Shown here: positions 35,022-44,707 of the stretch, in pieces
Position numbering within the stretch: position 1 is the stretch's first letter
Layout of the letters: each line of letters opens with the position of its first letter
Source: Pelagibacterales bacterium SAG-MED38
GTDB taxonomy: Bacteria > Pseudomonadota > Alphaproteobacteria > Pelagibacterales > Pelagibacteraceae
Length of the DNA stretch: 64,000 nt
Assembly (NCBI GenBank): GCA_014653585.1
Contig: JACWEH010000003.1
Location: 1-64,000 of the forward strand
Direction: 5' to 3'
The notes under the pieces: generated by a model
The model's input: only the letters and a program-made list of their open reading frames with translations
Database searches by the model: none
Told to the model about the DNA's origin: nothing
Made by a program: the position numbers and the translations under genes

Positions 35022-36428
35022 CTAATTTTTAAAAAGAAATTTTCTTATAAGTAGTAAGATTGTTAATAACTCTATTCTTCCCACAATCATAAAGAAAATT
35101 AGACAATATTTTGAGAAGAATTCAAGATTGTTAAAATCAAAATCATTTAAACCATAAATTGAGGAGTTTACTGTATTCATTAAAGTTAAAATAGATAATT
35201 TAAATGAATTAATAAAATTAACACCACTTAACGACAATAATGAAGTTAAAGTAAACAAAGATAAAATAAAAATTATTATTGTTAAAAAGTATTTATTTAT
35301 TTCATTGATATTGAAATTAATCTTAGTAAAAAAAAGTTTATTCATAAAAATATTCTTTGGTTTACTAAAAGATAAAATCTGATTCAAAGAAAATTTCAAA
35401 AGAGAATATATCTTTATAAATCTTAAGCCAGAACTAGTTGAAAAAAAAGAACCCCCGATAATTACCAATATTAAATATATAAAATTTAAATTGGTTTGTT
35501 GAGTATTAAGTGAAAAACCAATGTTTGATATACTACTCGTTATAGCTAAAAGATTATAAGAAAAATCATAATTAAAACTAAAAAAAAGAAAAAAAATAGT
35601 TACCACTGATATAAAGTATATAACTAAATGTAGGTCCTCATAAAAAAAATTAATATTGTTTTTTTTTGAAAAAAACAAATTGTAAATAAAAAATAAACTA
35701 AAAAAAGATGAAAGCATTAATATTGATAAAACTATAACTTGATAATTATCTTTTATAATATTTGATAAATCATTTACGGGTAAAAAGCCTCCTGATGAAA
35801 TTATTGTTAAAGCAAGATTTAAGGAATCAAATGTTCTTATTGAAAAAAGATTTAATAATATAAAAATAAATATAGTTAAAGATGAATAAAGTATAAAAAT
35901 TTTAATAGCTTGTTTAAAACTTTCTGAACTATTAAAAGATGTAAAATTTGTTAATGTCTTTTTAAAACTTTCGTCATAGATATCTATAAGATAGATTATT
36001 GAAAATAAAAAATATAGACCTCCTATCCATTGTATTGAAGACCTCCAAAGTATCAAGCTTTGATCAATAAGTTTAATATTTTCAAATATAGTAAAACCTG
36101 TTGATGTAAAACCAGAAATTGACTCAAAATAAGAATTAATAAATGTAAGATTATAAATACTTAAATAAAATGGGATAGATAAAATAAATGGAATTAATAA
36201 ATACCCTAAAAATACTGTTAATATTTTATCAAAAATGTTTGATTTATTTTTATTATTTCCAAATTTATAGAAAATAAAAAATATAATAAAAGAACAAGTT
36301 AAAGTTAAATAATACGTATCTAAATTTAAATAAAGATTAAAATAGTAAGAGTAAATTATATTAAAAAAAGACAATACTGAGGTAATACCAAAAAAAAAAC
36401 TTAAATATTTTATCTGCAATCCAAACAT
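35022..36428 (-). CDS. trkH: Potassium uptake protein TrkH
   Basis: Membrane subunit of a Trk/Ktr-type potassium system, 468 residues and about ten to twelve helices arranged as four M1-P-M2 units. Selectivity-filter glycines can be placed in GFTSTGFTIF, ISSGGFLPVND, ISNIGFSLN and VNSSIYGLND. The fourth repeat departs most from the family pattern. It follows trkA by 4 bp on the same strand, and these two form the potassium module at the end of the ntrYX operon. Ion coupling is not readable. Confidence 0.9.
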   Translation of the reverse strand: MFGLQIKYLSFFFGITSVLSFFNIIYSYYFNLYLNLDTYYLTLTCSFIIFFIFYKFGNNKNKSNIFDKILTVFLGYLLIPFILSIPFYLSIYNLTFINSYFESISGFTSTGFTIFENIKLIDQSLILWRSSIQWIGGLYFLFSIIYLIDIYDESFKKTLTNFTSFNSSESFKQAIKIFILYSSLTIFIFILLNLFSIRTFDSLNLALTIISSGGFLPVNDLSNIIKDNYQVIVLSILMLSSFFSLFFIYNLFFSKKNNINFFYEDLHLVIYFISVVTIFFLFFSFNYDFSYNLLAITSSISNIGFSLNTQQTNLNFIYLILVIIGGSFFSTSSGLRFIKIYSLLKFSLNQILSFSKPKNIFMNKLFFTKINFNINEINKYFLTIIIFILSLFTLTSLLSLSGVNFINSFKLSILTLMNTVNSSIYGLNDFDFNNLEFFSKYCLIFFMIVGRIELLTILLLIRKFLFKN

Positions 36429-36432
36429 TTAA

Positions 36433-37824
36433 TTAAACAGAGCTTAATCTGAAAAGATTCTCTACAACAGGTATAGTATCTTTCTTAACAATCAAAACTA
36501 CTTTATCATCATTTTGAAATATAAAGTTTGATTTAGGAATGATAACTTTTTTGTCTCTTAAGACAGCACCAATTCTAATTTGATCTGGTAGATCAGCATT
36601 TTTTAATTCCTTATTAATCAATTCGGATGTTTCAATAATTTCGGCCTCAATAACTTCATATTCTCCATCAGATATTGTATAGGCATTCTCTATAGTTCCT
36701 TTGTGAACATGCTTTAAAATACTTGATACTGTATTCATTCTTGGATCAATCAAATCATCTATCTTAAGAGAGGATTGTAATAAAGAATAATTAGGTTTAT
36801 TAATCAATGCCATTGTTCTCTTATTTTCAATATCCTTTTGATCTTTAACAAATTTTTCAACAAGTACACTCACCATCAAGTTATCTTCATCGTCATTAGT
36901 TAATGCAAGAACTGTCTCGGCCTCATCTAGATTAGCCTCAGATAAAACTTCTTCATCTAATCCATCTCCATTGATAACAATAGTATTATTTAATTCGTTG
37001 GCTAAATATTCTGCACGCGATTTTTGTTTCTCAACAATTTTAACTCTTACACCTTCGAGAGTTTCTTCAATATTTTTAGCAAGATTATATCCTATATTTC
37101 CGCCTCCAATTATTAAAACTTTTTTAGATATTTTTTCTGTATGACCAAAAGCTTCAAGAGTTTCGGGCATCTGAGATGAATTTATTATTACATAGATTTT
37201 ATCATTTACCTCAATAACATCATTTTTTTTTGGTATAAAAGACTTATCACCTCTAATAATAGCAATAATATTAGCATCGAGATTTGGAAATTTTTTAGTT
37301 AATTCATTTAACTTTAATCCTATTAATTTACAGTTATTTTGAATTGATATTTCTAATAGTCTAATTTGATTATCTGCGAATGGTACACTATCTAACGCGC
37401 CTGGTGCCTCTAATTTTCTTTGGATAGATTTTGCAATCTCAATTTCTGGTGAAATGATAACATCAATCGGTAAATTTTCTTTATTATAAACTCTTGTAAA
37501 TTTTGGATTCAAGTAATCTTGTGATCTTATTCTAGCTATCTTTTTTTGGATGTTAAAGATAGAAAATGCTATTTGACAAATTAACATGTTAATTTCGTCA
37601 TTTCTGGTAACTGCAATAATCATATCGGTTTCTGTGGCATTGGCTTTTTCAAGAATTGATGGAAAAGTAGCTTTTCCAACTATAGCCTTTACATCTAAAG
37701 CGTCATTTATTTTTTGTATATCCTCACTTGATTGGTCTATCACAGTTATAGAATGACCCTGTTCACTTAATAATTTTGCAATAGTAAAACCAACTCTTCC
37801 TGCGCCACAAATAATTATATTCAT
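36433..37824 (-). CDS. trkA: Trk potassium system NAD-binding protein TrkA
   Basis: Cytoplasmic gating subunit of the TrkH channel, 463 residues. It has two RCK_N Rossmann domains, each with a glycine-rich loop (ICGAGRVGFTIAKLLSEQG at residues 4-22 and IIGGGNIGYNLAKNIEE near residue 240), and each followed by an RCK_C domain. This double layout is normal for TrkA. It abuts ntrX upstream and trkH downstream, an order related to the alphaproteobacterial ntrYX-trkA arrangement. Confidence 0.94.
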   Translation of the reverse strand: MNIIICGAGRVGFTIAKLLSEQGHSITVIDQSSEDIQKINDALDVKAIVGKATFPSILEKANATETDMIIAVTRNDEINMLICQIAFSIFNIQKKIARIRSQDYLNPKFTRVYNKENLPIDVIISPEIEIAKSIQRKLEAPGALDSVPFADNQIRLLEISIQNNCKLIGLKLNELTKKFPNLDANIIAIIRGDKSFIPKKNDVIEVNDKIYVIINSSQMPETLEAFGHTEKISKKVLIIGGGNIGYNLAKNIEETLEGVRVKIVEKQKSRAEYLANELNNTIVINGDGLDEEVLSEANLDEAETVLALTNDDEDNLMVSVLVEKFVKDQKDIENKRTMALINKPNYSLLQSSLKIDDLIDPRMNTVSSILKHVHKGTIENAYTISDGEYEVIEAEIIETSELINKELKNADLPDQIRIGAVLRDKKVIIPKSNFIFQNDDKVVLIVKKDTIPVVENLFRLSSV

Positions 37825-39180
37825 TTAATTAAATTCTTTAATTCCTAGACCTTTTAGCTTTCTGTGAAGAGCACTTCTCTCCATACCAACAAAAGTAGCT
37901 GTTTTCGATATATTTCCATTAAATTTCTTTAATTGTATAGTTAAATACTCTTTTTCAAATTTTTCTCTAGCCTCTTTTAGTGGCACAGATAAGCTATTTT
38001 CATTAATTTTATTAATATTGCCGTCACTTTTTATGGACTCCTTAATTATACTTGAAATTTTTTCCTGGGTATTTGGCTGTAATATCGCAATTCTTTCTAT
38101 TAAATTTCTCAGTTCTCTAACATTACCATGCCACTCATGGTTTAATATATAACTATTATTTTCATCAATATCTAATTTCTTTATATTGTAGCCTTCTGAT
38201 ATTTTGTCTGAAAAATAATTTATAAGATGAGGAATATCTGAAATCCTCTCTCTTAAGGGTTTAACATTTATCTCGAAAACATTTAATCTATGAAATAGAT
38301 CCTCTCTAAAGTTTCCTAATGCGATTTCTTTTTTTAAATCTTTACTAGAAGAACAAATTAACCTTACATCAACATTAATATCATTATTACCATTTACTCT
38401 TTTAAATTTTTGATCAGTGAGGACTCTTAAAATTTTAGATTGGATAGCAAGTGGTATTTCTGATACTTGATCAACTAAAAGAGTTCCTTTATTAGCTTTT
38501 TCTAATGCACCGTAAGAAATTGATCCGTCACTTTTTTCTTCCCCAAATAATTCCAGTTCATATTTATCATTATCTAATAATGCCCCGTTAATAATAACAA
38601 ATGATTTATTTTTTCTTTTAGATTTTTTATGAATTTTTCTTGCAATCAATTCTTTACCTGATCCCGAGGGACCATTAATAAAAATTCTACTTTCGGTAAG
38701 AGAAATCTTTTCAATCTGATCTTTTATATTTAAAATATTTTTACTTTCACCAATAAGATCATATGAGGAGAAAAGTTTATTTTCATATTCTCTATTTTGA
38801 GTTTTTAAATTTAAATTTTCTACTGCTCTACTAATAAAATTTAACAACCTTGTACGATCAAAAGGTTTTTCAACAAATTCGAATGCACCATGTTTTAAGG
38901 AATTTATCGCCATTTCTATATTTGCATGACCAGAAATCATTATCACAGGTACATCATTATTTTTTGACTTAATATGAGATAATAATTGTATGCCATCATA
39001 ATCTCCTTTATCTAATTTAACATCAAGAATAGCAACATCTGGCATTTTTTTATCAATCTCTTTGAGAGCTTGATTGTAATTTGCTGCCATTCTTGTTTTG
39101 TAGCCAGCATCAATGATAAGTTCATTAAGGATATTTCTTATGTCAGAGTTATCATCAACGATTAAAATTTCTATAGTCAT
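37825..39180 (-). CDS. ntrX: NtrX response regulator with degenerate AAA+ domain
   Basis: Response regulator of 451 residues paired with NtrY. The receiver has the phospho-Asp at Asp53 (ILDVKLDKGDYDG) and Lys105 in EKPF. The central AAA+ domain keeps Walker A (GPSGSGKE, residues 170-177) and FREDLFHRLNV, but the place of the GAFTGA sigma-54 contact loop reads EEKSDGSISYGA, and Walker B reads LLVDQV: Asp237 is followed by Gln238 where a Glu is expected. A Fis-type helix-turn-helix closes the protein (NISKTATFVGMERSALHRKLKGLGI). It should therefore act as a plain DNA-binding regulator and not as a sigma-54 activator. It shares one base with ntrY. Confidence 0.93.
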   Translation of the reverse strand: MTIEILIVDDNSDIRNILNELIIDAGYKTRMAANYNQALKEIDKKMPDVAILDVKLDKGDYDGIQLLSHIKSKNNDVPVIMISGHANIEMAINSLKHGAFEFVEKPFDRTRLLNFISRAVENLNLKTQNREYENKLFSSYDLIGESKNILNIKDQIEKISLTESRIFINGPSGSGKELIARKIHKKSKRKNKSFVIINGALLDNDKYELELFGEEKSDGSISYGALEKANKGTLLVDQVSEIPLAIQSKILRVLTDQKFKRVNGNNDINVDVRLICSSSKDLKKEIALGNFREDLFHRLNVFEINVKPLRERISDIPHLINYFSDKISEGYNIKKLDIDENNSYILNHEWHGNVRELRNLIERIAILQPNTQEKISSIIKESIKSDGNINKINENSLSVPLKEAREKFEKEYLTIQLKKFNGNISKTATFVGMERSALHRKLKGLGIKEFN

Positions 39181-40958
39181 TAATAAAAAATAATTTCTAC
39201 TTTCGCTCCATCGGGTACAGAAACAAAATTTAATTTACCATTATGATCATTTATAATTTTATTTACTATTGAAAGACCTAAACCTGTTCCATTTTTTTTT
39301 GTTGTAAAATAAGGGTTTAAAATATCTTTAATATTTTTCCTAAAATTTTCAAAACCCATTCCACTATCATTGATTACAATTGAAATGTGGTCATTTTCGT
39401 CAAAAATTTCAATAGTAATAATTTTATTAAAATTGCTTGTATTTTCAGCTTTTTGTTGGATACTTTCTATAGAATTTTTTATTAGATTAAAAAAAACTCT
39501 TCCCAACTGTTCTTTATCACAATTAAATTCAATTTTAGATTTGAGTGGAACAAAATTAATCTTTATTGACAAATCGATCTCTGACAATAATTTTATATTA
39601 TCTTTAATTATCTCAATTAAATTATTTTTTTTAATAATGGGTTTAGGCATTCTTGCAAAATCAGAAAATTCATTAACTAAATTACCAATTTGATTAATTT
39701 GATTATTAATTATCTTTAGATTTTCTTCAAAATTAATTTTTTCATTATTATCAATTTGATTGGTATATTTTTCTTTTAATCTATCTATAGATAATTGAAT
39801 AGGTGTAAGTGGGTTTTTTATTTCATGAGCAAGTTTTCTGGCAAGATTTCCCCAAGCTTCATGTCTCTCATTTATAATTAATTTTTCTTGCTGATCTTTT
39901 AATCTATTTATCATTGAATTAAAATTTTTATTTAATTTTTCCATATCTTTATCAGTTTTAATTTCAGGAACTTTTGTGCTTAAGTCACCCTCACCAATAG
40001 CAGAAGAGGCTAATATCAAATTATTAATAGATCTAAAAAATCTCGAAGAAAATCTTATTGCAATAGTTATGGATATAAAAAGCAATAAAGTTACAATAAT
40101 CAAATAAATTATTGCAAAAGATATTTTTATGCCTGTACTTCTTTCTTCAACAGTATAATAAAAATTGATTGCTTCTTGAGACTCATTTAGATATTTTGAA
40201 ATATCTTTATCAAGATATTTCACAACATATAAAAATCTATTTTCAAAAGCTTGTAATCTCATAATAGCTGCAGAAATGTTTTGTGGAGCGTTGATAATCT
40301 TTAGGGGTCTATCGTCATCTAAAACAAGTTTTAATGCACCATCTAATGGTGGCATGTATTTTTTTAAATCATCTATATTTGTAAATAGTAATTTCTTATT
40401 TTGATCAATAATATGGATTTCATCAATATCTCTGATTAGTTTTTGAGTTTTAAGAAATCTCTCATATTCTTTATTGTTGTCGTTTAGAAATTTAGCACTC
40501 TTATTAGTATCAAAGGCAATCAAAACAATATCTGACTCAATTTTATTTCTTACCTCTTCTACATAACTTTTAGCAAGTTCATAAGAATTGTTAACTACAG
40601 TGGTAACTTTTTTATCGAAATATTTTTCAAGAGCAAATGAAAACAAAAAAAGTGAAAAAATTGAAATTAATATTGATGGAATTAAAGTAAAAAGAGAAAA
40701 ATAAGTAATATAACGTTTATTAGACTTTAGACCATCTTTATCAATATCAATTTTAATTGATCTTTTTACCTCTAAAAATATAAATACGAATAATAATACA
40801 AGAAGAAAAATATTAACAATTAACAAATATTGTAAATTATTTTGATTTAATTCAATAAAACTTCGATCAATGAATGTCAAAAAAGTTAAAAATCCAATAA
40901 ATAGTGTGATACTAGATAGAATAATTATGAATATATTTTTTTTCAAAAATTCAATCAT
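39180..40958 (-). CDS. ntrY: NtrY-type sensor histidine kinase
   Basis: Membrane sensor kinase of 592 residues. There are about three N-terminal helices within residues 1-110 and a further helix near residue 280, enclosing a periplasmic sensor region. A HAMP domain (about 300-355, INNLILASSAIGEGDLSTKVPEI) is followed by the H box HEAWGNLARKLAHEIKNPLTPIQLSIDRL and the HATPase domain with N box RVFFNLIKNSIESIQ and G box GTGLGLSIVNKI. The ARKLAHEIKNPLTPIQLS motif is typical of NtrY. It phosphorylates NtrX, encoded next. It is divergent from ispDF, with 26 bp between. Confidence 0.94.
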   Translation of the reverse strand: MIEFLKKNIFIIILSSITLFIGFLTFLTFIDRSFIELNQNNLQYLLIVNIFLLVLLFVFIFLEVKRSIKIDIDKDGLKSNKRYITYFSLFTLIPSILISIFSLFLFSFALEKYFDKKVTTVVNNSYELAKSYVEEVRNKIESDIVLIAFDTNKSAKFLNDNNKEYERFLKTQKLIRDIDEIHIIDQNKKLLFTNIDDLKKYMPPLDGALKLVLDDDRPLKIINAPQNISAAIMRLQAFENRFLYVVKYLDKDISKYLNESQEAINFYYTVEERSTGIKISFAIIYLIIVTLLLFISITIAIRFSSRFFRSINNLILASSAIGEGDLSTKVPEIKTDKDMEKLNKNFNSMINRLKDQQEKLIINERHEAWGNLARKLAHEIKNPLTPIQLSIDRLKEKYTNQIDNNEKINFEENLKIINNQINQIGNLVNEFSDFARMPKPIIKKNNLIEIIKDNIKLLSEIDLSIKINFVPLKSKIEFNCDKEQLGRVFFNLIKNSIESIQQKAENTSNFNKIITIEIFDENDHISIVINDSGMGFENFRKNIKDILNPYFTTKKNGTGLGLSIVNKIINDHNGKLNFVSVPDGAKVEIIFY

Positions 40959-40984
40959 AATTTAGAATTATAGCATTTAAACGA

Positions 40985-42091
40985 ATGAACAACTATTTTG
41001 TAATACTCGCAGCCGGTAAAAGTAAGAGATTTCATAAAGATATCGCTAAACAATTCTATTATTTTAATAATAAAGAAATCATCGATCATTCAGTTGAAAA
41101 ATCACTAAATTCAAAGCTTTTTAGAAGAATCTTAATTGTTACAAACAATTTGAAACATTTAAAGAAAAAAAATTATCCAAAATCGATAAGTATTATTAAG
41201 GGTGGAAAAGAAAGATCAGACTCCTCTTTATTGGCACTTAAATTTCTTAAAAGATACAAACCAAAAAATGTTTTCATCCATGATGCTGCAAGACCAAATT
41301 TTTCAATTAATTTGTTAAAAAAAATTTCAAAAAATCTTAAAAATAATAAAGCTGTTGTACCAGCTATATTCTCTAAAGACTCAATAAAATATAAGATTAA
41401 GACCAAGATATTTAATTTAGAAAGAAAAAATTCTTTATTAACTCAAACACCGCAAGCTTTTAGATTTAAAGAATTATTTAATTTAGCAATAAAAGAGAGA
41501 AGAAAAGTAAATGATGAGGCTACACTTTTTGTTAATCAAAATTATAAGATAAAATTTATACCAGGTGAAAACCAAAATAATAAAATAACTTATATAAATG
41601 ATATAAATGTTTCTAAAACATATTTTGGTATAGGTTTTGATATTCATAGGCTAGTTAAGAAAAAAAAACTTTATTTAGGTGGAATTAAAATACCTTTTCA
41701 TTCGGGATTAAAAGGTCATTCAGATGGCGATGTAATTTTACATGCTATTACTGATGCAATTTTAGGAGCTACAAGAAAAAAAGATATTGGAACTTACTTT
41801 CCAAATACGAAAAAATTTAAAAATATTAGATCTTCAAAAATGTTAAAACCAATTATTGATAATCTTTATAAGTCTAATTTTTTAATAAATAACCTTGATA
41901 TAAATCTAATTTGTGAACAACCTAAAGTTTCAAAATATCGAGACAAAATTATTAACTCAATATCAAAGCATACCAATTTAAATAAAAGTCAAATTAATCT
42001 AAAAGGTAAAACAGTGGAAAAATTAGGTTTGATAGGAAAAGAAAAAGCAATTGCTTGTGAAGTAATAGTTTCAATAACAAAATATGACTAA
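40985..42091 (+). CDS. ispDF: Bifunctional IspD/IspF isoprenoid synthesis enzyme
   Basis: Fused enzyme for two non-adjacent steps of the MEP pathway. Residues 1 to about 215 are IspD (MEP cytidylyltransferase: LAAGKSKRFHKDIAKQF, VFIHDAARPNFS). Residues about 217-368 are IspF (MEcPP synthase: GIGFDIHRLV and HSDGDVILHAITDAILGA hold the metal residues; TVEKLGLIGKEKAIACEVIV ends it). This fusion is common in alphaproteobacteria. It overlaps pgpA by 8 bp, starting a three-gene + strand operon ispDF-pgpA-cinA. Confidence 0.96.
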   Translation: MNNYFVILAAGKSKRFHKDIAKQFYYFNNKEIIDHSVEKSLNSKLFRRILIVTNNLKHLKKKNYPKSISIIKGGKERSDSSLLALKFLKRYKPKNVFIHDAARPNFSINLLKKISKNLKNNKAVVPAIFSKDSIKYKIKTKIFNLERKNSLLTQTPQAFRFKELFNLAIKERRKVNDEATLFVNQNYKIKFIPGENQNNKITYINDINVSKTYFGIGFDIHRLVKKKKLYLGGIKIPFHSGLKGHSDGDVILHAITDAILGATRKKDIGTYFPNTKKFKNIRSSKMLKPIIDNLYKSNFLINNLDINLICEQPKVSKYRDKIINSISKHTNLNKSQINLKGKTVEKLGLIGKEKAIACEVIVSITKYD

Positions 42092-42587
42092 AACTATAAA
42101 TACTTTATTCGTTACAATGTTTGGTTTGGGTAAATTACCAAAAATTCCTGGTACTTTTGGATCGCTAGCAACAATATTCATACTTTATGTTTTTTTCCAT
42201 AAATTAAATTTATCCTCAAATTTAATATTAGTAATTTTAATTGCTATTTTTATTTACTCTTTTTTGGCAATTGCAAGTCATATTAAAGATAATCAAAATA
42301 AAGATCCAAAAGAAGTGATTATAGATGAATTCATTGGTCAATCTATACCAATTTATCTTTATGAAATCTCACATGGAACAGTAAAATCAGATAATGAAGC
42401 TATAATTTTTTATATTCTTTGTTTTGTATTATTTAGATTTTTTGACATTGTTAAACCATTTCCAGTAAGTTTTTTTGATAAAAATTTTAAAAATAGTTTT
42501 GGAGTAATTATGGATGATGTTTGCGCAGGTTTTTATGTTGTTTTATCTTTAATTTGTTTTATGGTTTTAAGTAGTTATTTTATATAA
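42084..42587 (+). CDS. pgpA: Phosphatidylglycerophosphatase A
   Basis: Integral membrane phosphatase that makes phosphatidylglycerol from phosphatidylglycerophosphate, 167 residues. Conserved blocks are FGLGKLPKIPGTFGSLATI at the N-terminus, VIIDEFIGQ (acidic metal residues) and FRFFDIVKPFPVSFFDKNFKNSFGVIMDDVCAGFY. About four membrane helices are present. It overlaps ispDF by 8 bp and shares one base with the next gene. Confidence 0.94.
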   Translation: MTKTINTLFVTMFGLGKLPKIPGTFGSLATIFILYVFFHKLNLSSNLILVILIAIFIYSFLAIASHIKDNQNKDPKEVIIDEFIGQSIPIYLYEISHGTVKSDNEAIIFYILCFVLFRFFDIVKPFPVSFFDKNFKNSFGVIMDDVCAGFYVVLSLICFMVLSSYFI

Positions 42588-43048
42588 TGAACTCTTTAAT
42601 AAGACTATTGACTAAAAAAAAACTTAAAATCTCATTTGCAGAGTCGTGCACTGGAGGACTGCTTTCTAGTGCTATTACTTCTATTAATGGCGCATCAAAA
42701 GTATTTAATTTAGGCCTAGTCACCTACTCTAATCAAGCAAAAATTAAAGTTTTAAAAGTAAATAAAAATATTATTAAAAGATATGGTGCTGTTAGTTATG
42801 AATGTTGTTATGCAATGGTTAATAATTTATCTCAGATATCTAAAGCTAATATCAATGTCTCAATAACTGGTATTGCAGGACCTAAAGGTGGTACCAAACA
42901 AAAGCCTGTAGGTTTAGTTTATATTGGTGTTAAAAAAGGTAATAAAACTCAAATAAATAAGTGTTTATTTAAAAGTAAAAAAAGATCTTTAATTCAAAAA
43001 GCTACTGTTAAAAAAGCTTTAAATTTAGTTCTTAGAATTGCTAAATAG
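42587..43048 (+). CDS. pncC: CinA C-terminal domain protein (NMN amidohydrolase)
   Basis: A 153-residue stand-alone CinA_C domain, predicted nicotinamide-nucleotide amidohydrolase of the pyridine nucleotide salvage cycle. Marks are AESCTGGLLSSAITSINGASKVFNLGLVTYSNQAK near residue 20 and ISITGIAGPKGGTKQKPVGLVYIGV near residue 95. It shares one base with pgpA. Its 3' end overlaps the 3' end of the coq10-like gene on the other strand by 24 bp. Confidence 0.92.
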   Translation: MNSLIRLLTKKKLKISFAESCTGGLLSSAITSINGASKVFNLGLVTYSNQAKIKVLKVNKNIIKRYGAVSYECCYAMVNNLSQISKANINVSITGIAGPKGGTKQKPVGLVYIGVKKGNKTQINKCLFKSKKRSLIQKATVKKALNLVLRIAK

Positions 43049-43483
43049 TTCTTCAGCTCTCTTCTGAAAAGCATCAGCTATTTTTTCCAAACCAAATTGA
43101 AAAGAAACAATCATCAAAGAATTTAAAAACTTGTTTTTAATTTCAAAATCAATATCAAAAGTGACTTCTGTAATCCCATTATTTTTATAAATAAACTTCC
43201 AGTTGTTTGTTAAATGGTTTAATGGTCCCTCTATGTTTTTAACAAAGATAGAGTCATTTTTTTTATCAAAAGAAACATCACTTTTGTATGTATCTTTAAA
43301 TGGTCCTTTGCCAATTGTAAGATCAGCAATTATTTTTTGTAAATCACCTTCATTTTTATTTTCGTAAATTTTTGCATCATAACAAAAAGGAACAAACTGG
43401 GGATATTTTTCAATATCAAGGACAAGATTTATTAAATCTTTTTTTTTACATTCAATCAACCTCTTTACAGAAGCTTTTGGCAT
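43025..43483 (-). CDS. Coq10/RatA-type START-domain protein
   Basis: A 152-residue single START/SRPBCC domain of the ubiquinone-binding Coq10 type, also annotated Rat[42 protein letters not shown] is the typical start, and the protein ends with a C-terminal amphipathic helix (IADAFQKRAEELF). Members bind coenzyme Q or a related lipid and help respiration; a ribosome-toxin role was proposed for the E. coli relative. It lies right after lipA, the classic alphaproteobacterial neighbour, sharing one base. Confidence 0.9.
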   Translation of the reverse strand: MPKASVKRLIECKKKDLINLVLDIEKYPQFVPFCYDAKIYENKNEGDLQKIIADLTIGKGPFKDTYKSDVSFDKKNDSIFVKNIEGPLNHLTNNWKFIYKNNGITEVTFDIDFEIKNKFLNSLMIVSFQFGLEKIADAFQKRAEELFSNSKN

Positions 43484-44415
43484 TAATGATTATTTAATCT
43501 ATTTTGTTTAAGTTTAGCAAAATCTTCATCTGCATGATAAGAAGATCTAGTTAAAGGAGATGACGAAACTAAAAGAAAACCTTTTGATTTTGCAATAATT
43601 TCTAATTCTTTAAATTCAGCTGGATGATAATATCTTTCAAGAGGATGATGTTTCACAGATGGCTGAAGGTACTGACCGATTGTAATAAAATCTACATTTG
43701 CAGATCTTAAGTCATCCATAACTTGTAATATTTCATTATGCTCTTCTCCAAGACCAACCATTATTCCTGATTTAGTGAACACTTTAGTGTGGTTTTTTTT
43801 TGCATTTTTTAAAAGTTCTAGTGAAGCAAAATACCTAGCCCCTGGTCTAACTTTTAAATACAGTCTCGGTACGGTTTCAATATTATGATTAAATACATCT
43901 ATATCTGCTTCAAGTAATTTTTTATAGGAGTCTCCTTTTCTTAAAAAATCTGGTGTTAAAACCTCAATAGTAGTACCTGGGTTTTTTTTTCTGGTAGTTT
44001 CGACTACTTTTTTAAAATGATTTGATCCACCATCTGGTAAATCGTCTCTGTCAACAGAAGTAATCACAACATGTCTTAAATTTAATTTTTTAACTGCATT
44101 AGCTATCTTAATATCCTCAAATGGATCTAATTTTTCTGGTTTACCAGTTTTAACATCACAAAATGCACAAGCTCTAGTACATGTGTCGCCCATAATCATA
44201 AACGTAGCGTGTCTTTTACTCCAACACTCAGTGATATTTGGACAATTAGCTTCTTGGCATACCGTAACAAGATTGCTTTTGTTAACAACAGTTTTTGTGG
44301 TAAAAAATTCTTTACTGTTAATTAATTTTGATCTTATCCAGTTTGGTTTTTTTTTAATAGGATTAACTGGATTTTTAACTTTTTCGGGATGCCTAGATTT
44401 AATTTTTTGCGTCAT
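43483..44415 (-). CDS. lipA: Lipoyl synthase
   Basis: Radical SAM enzyme that inserts two sulfurs into octanoyl groups on 2-oxoacid dehydrogenase and glycine cleavage proteins. Both cluster motifs are visible: the auxiliary cluster in [15 protein letters not shown] and the radical SAM CX3CX2C in [13 protein letters not shown]. The C-terminal RSSYHADE supplies the Ser ligand. The length of 310 residues is normal. It overlaps ftsB by 17 bp. In many relatives pdhABC lie between ftsB and lipA; these are absent here. Confidence 0.97.
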   Translation of the reverse strand: MTQKIKSRHPEKVKNPVNPIKKKPNWIRSKLINSKEFFTTKTVVNKSNLVTVCQEANCPNITECWSKRHATFMIMGDTCTRACAFCDVKTGKPEKLDPFEDIKIANAVKKLNLRHVVITSVDRDDLPDGGSNHFKKVVETTRKKNPGTTIEVLTPDFLRKGDSYKKLLEADIDVFNHNIETVPRLYLKVRPGARYFASLELLKNAKKNHTKVFTKSGIMVGLGEEHNEILQVMDDLRSANVDFITIGQYLQPSVKHHPLERYYHPAEFKELEIIAKSKGFLLVSSSPLTRSSYHADEDFAKLKQNRLNNH

Positions 44416-44707
44416 CTTTTTTTATAATATAAATTTTTTCATTTTTTTTTCCATATAAAAATCTTTCTCTAATTAAAGTTTCAATATAATCAAGATCTAG
44501 ATTGTCACTTAATAATGAATTTTTAAAATCCAAGTCATTTATTTGATTTTTTAATGATGACTCCTTTATTTTTAAATCATTTAAAATTTGTTTTTTTTCA
44601 TAATATGAAATTAATCCTCTTTCGCCTGATAAGAGATTAAAGAAAAAATATATAATAAGAAAAACCGATATAAGCAGAAAATAATTTTTTTTTAATCTTT
44701 GAAGCAT
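44399..44707 (-). CDS. ftsB: FtsB/DivIC-type septum formation initiator
   Basis: A 102-residue bitopic divisome protein: short cytoplasmic tail, one membrane helix (about residues 9-27), then a periplasmic coiled coil (about residues 36-72) and a C-terminal segment [26 protein letters not shown] typical of the family. It joins FtsL and FtsQ at midcell. Position right after eno is the usual one in proteobacteria. It shares one base with eno and overlaps lipA by 17 bp. Confidence 0.88.
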   Translation of the reverse strand: MLQRLKKNYFLLISVFLIIYFFFNLLSGERGLISYYEKKQILNDLKIKESSLKNQINDLDFKNSLLSDNLDLDYIETLIRERFLYGKKNEKIYIIKKDDAKN

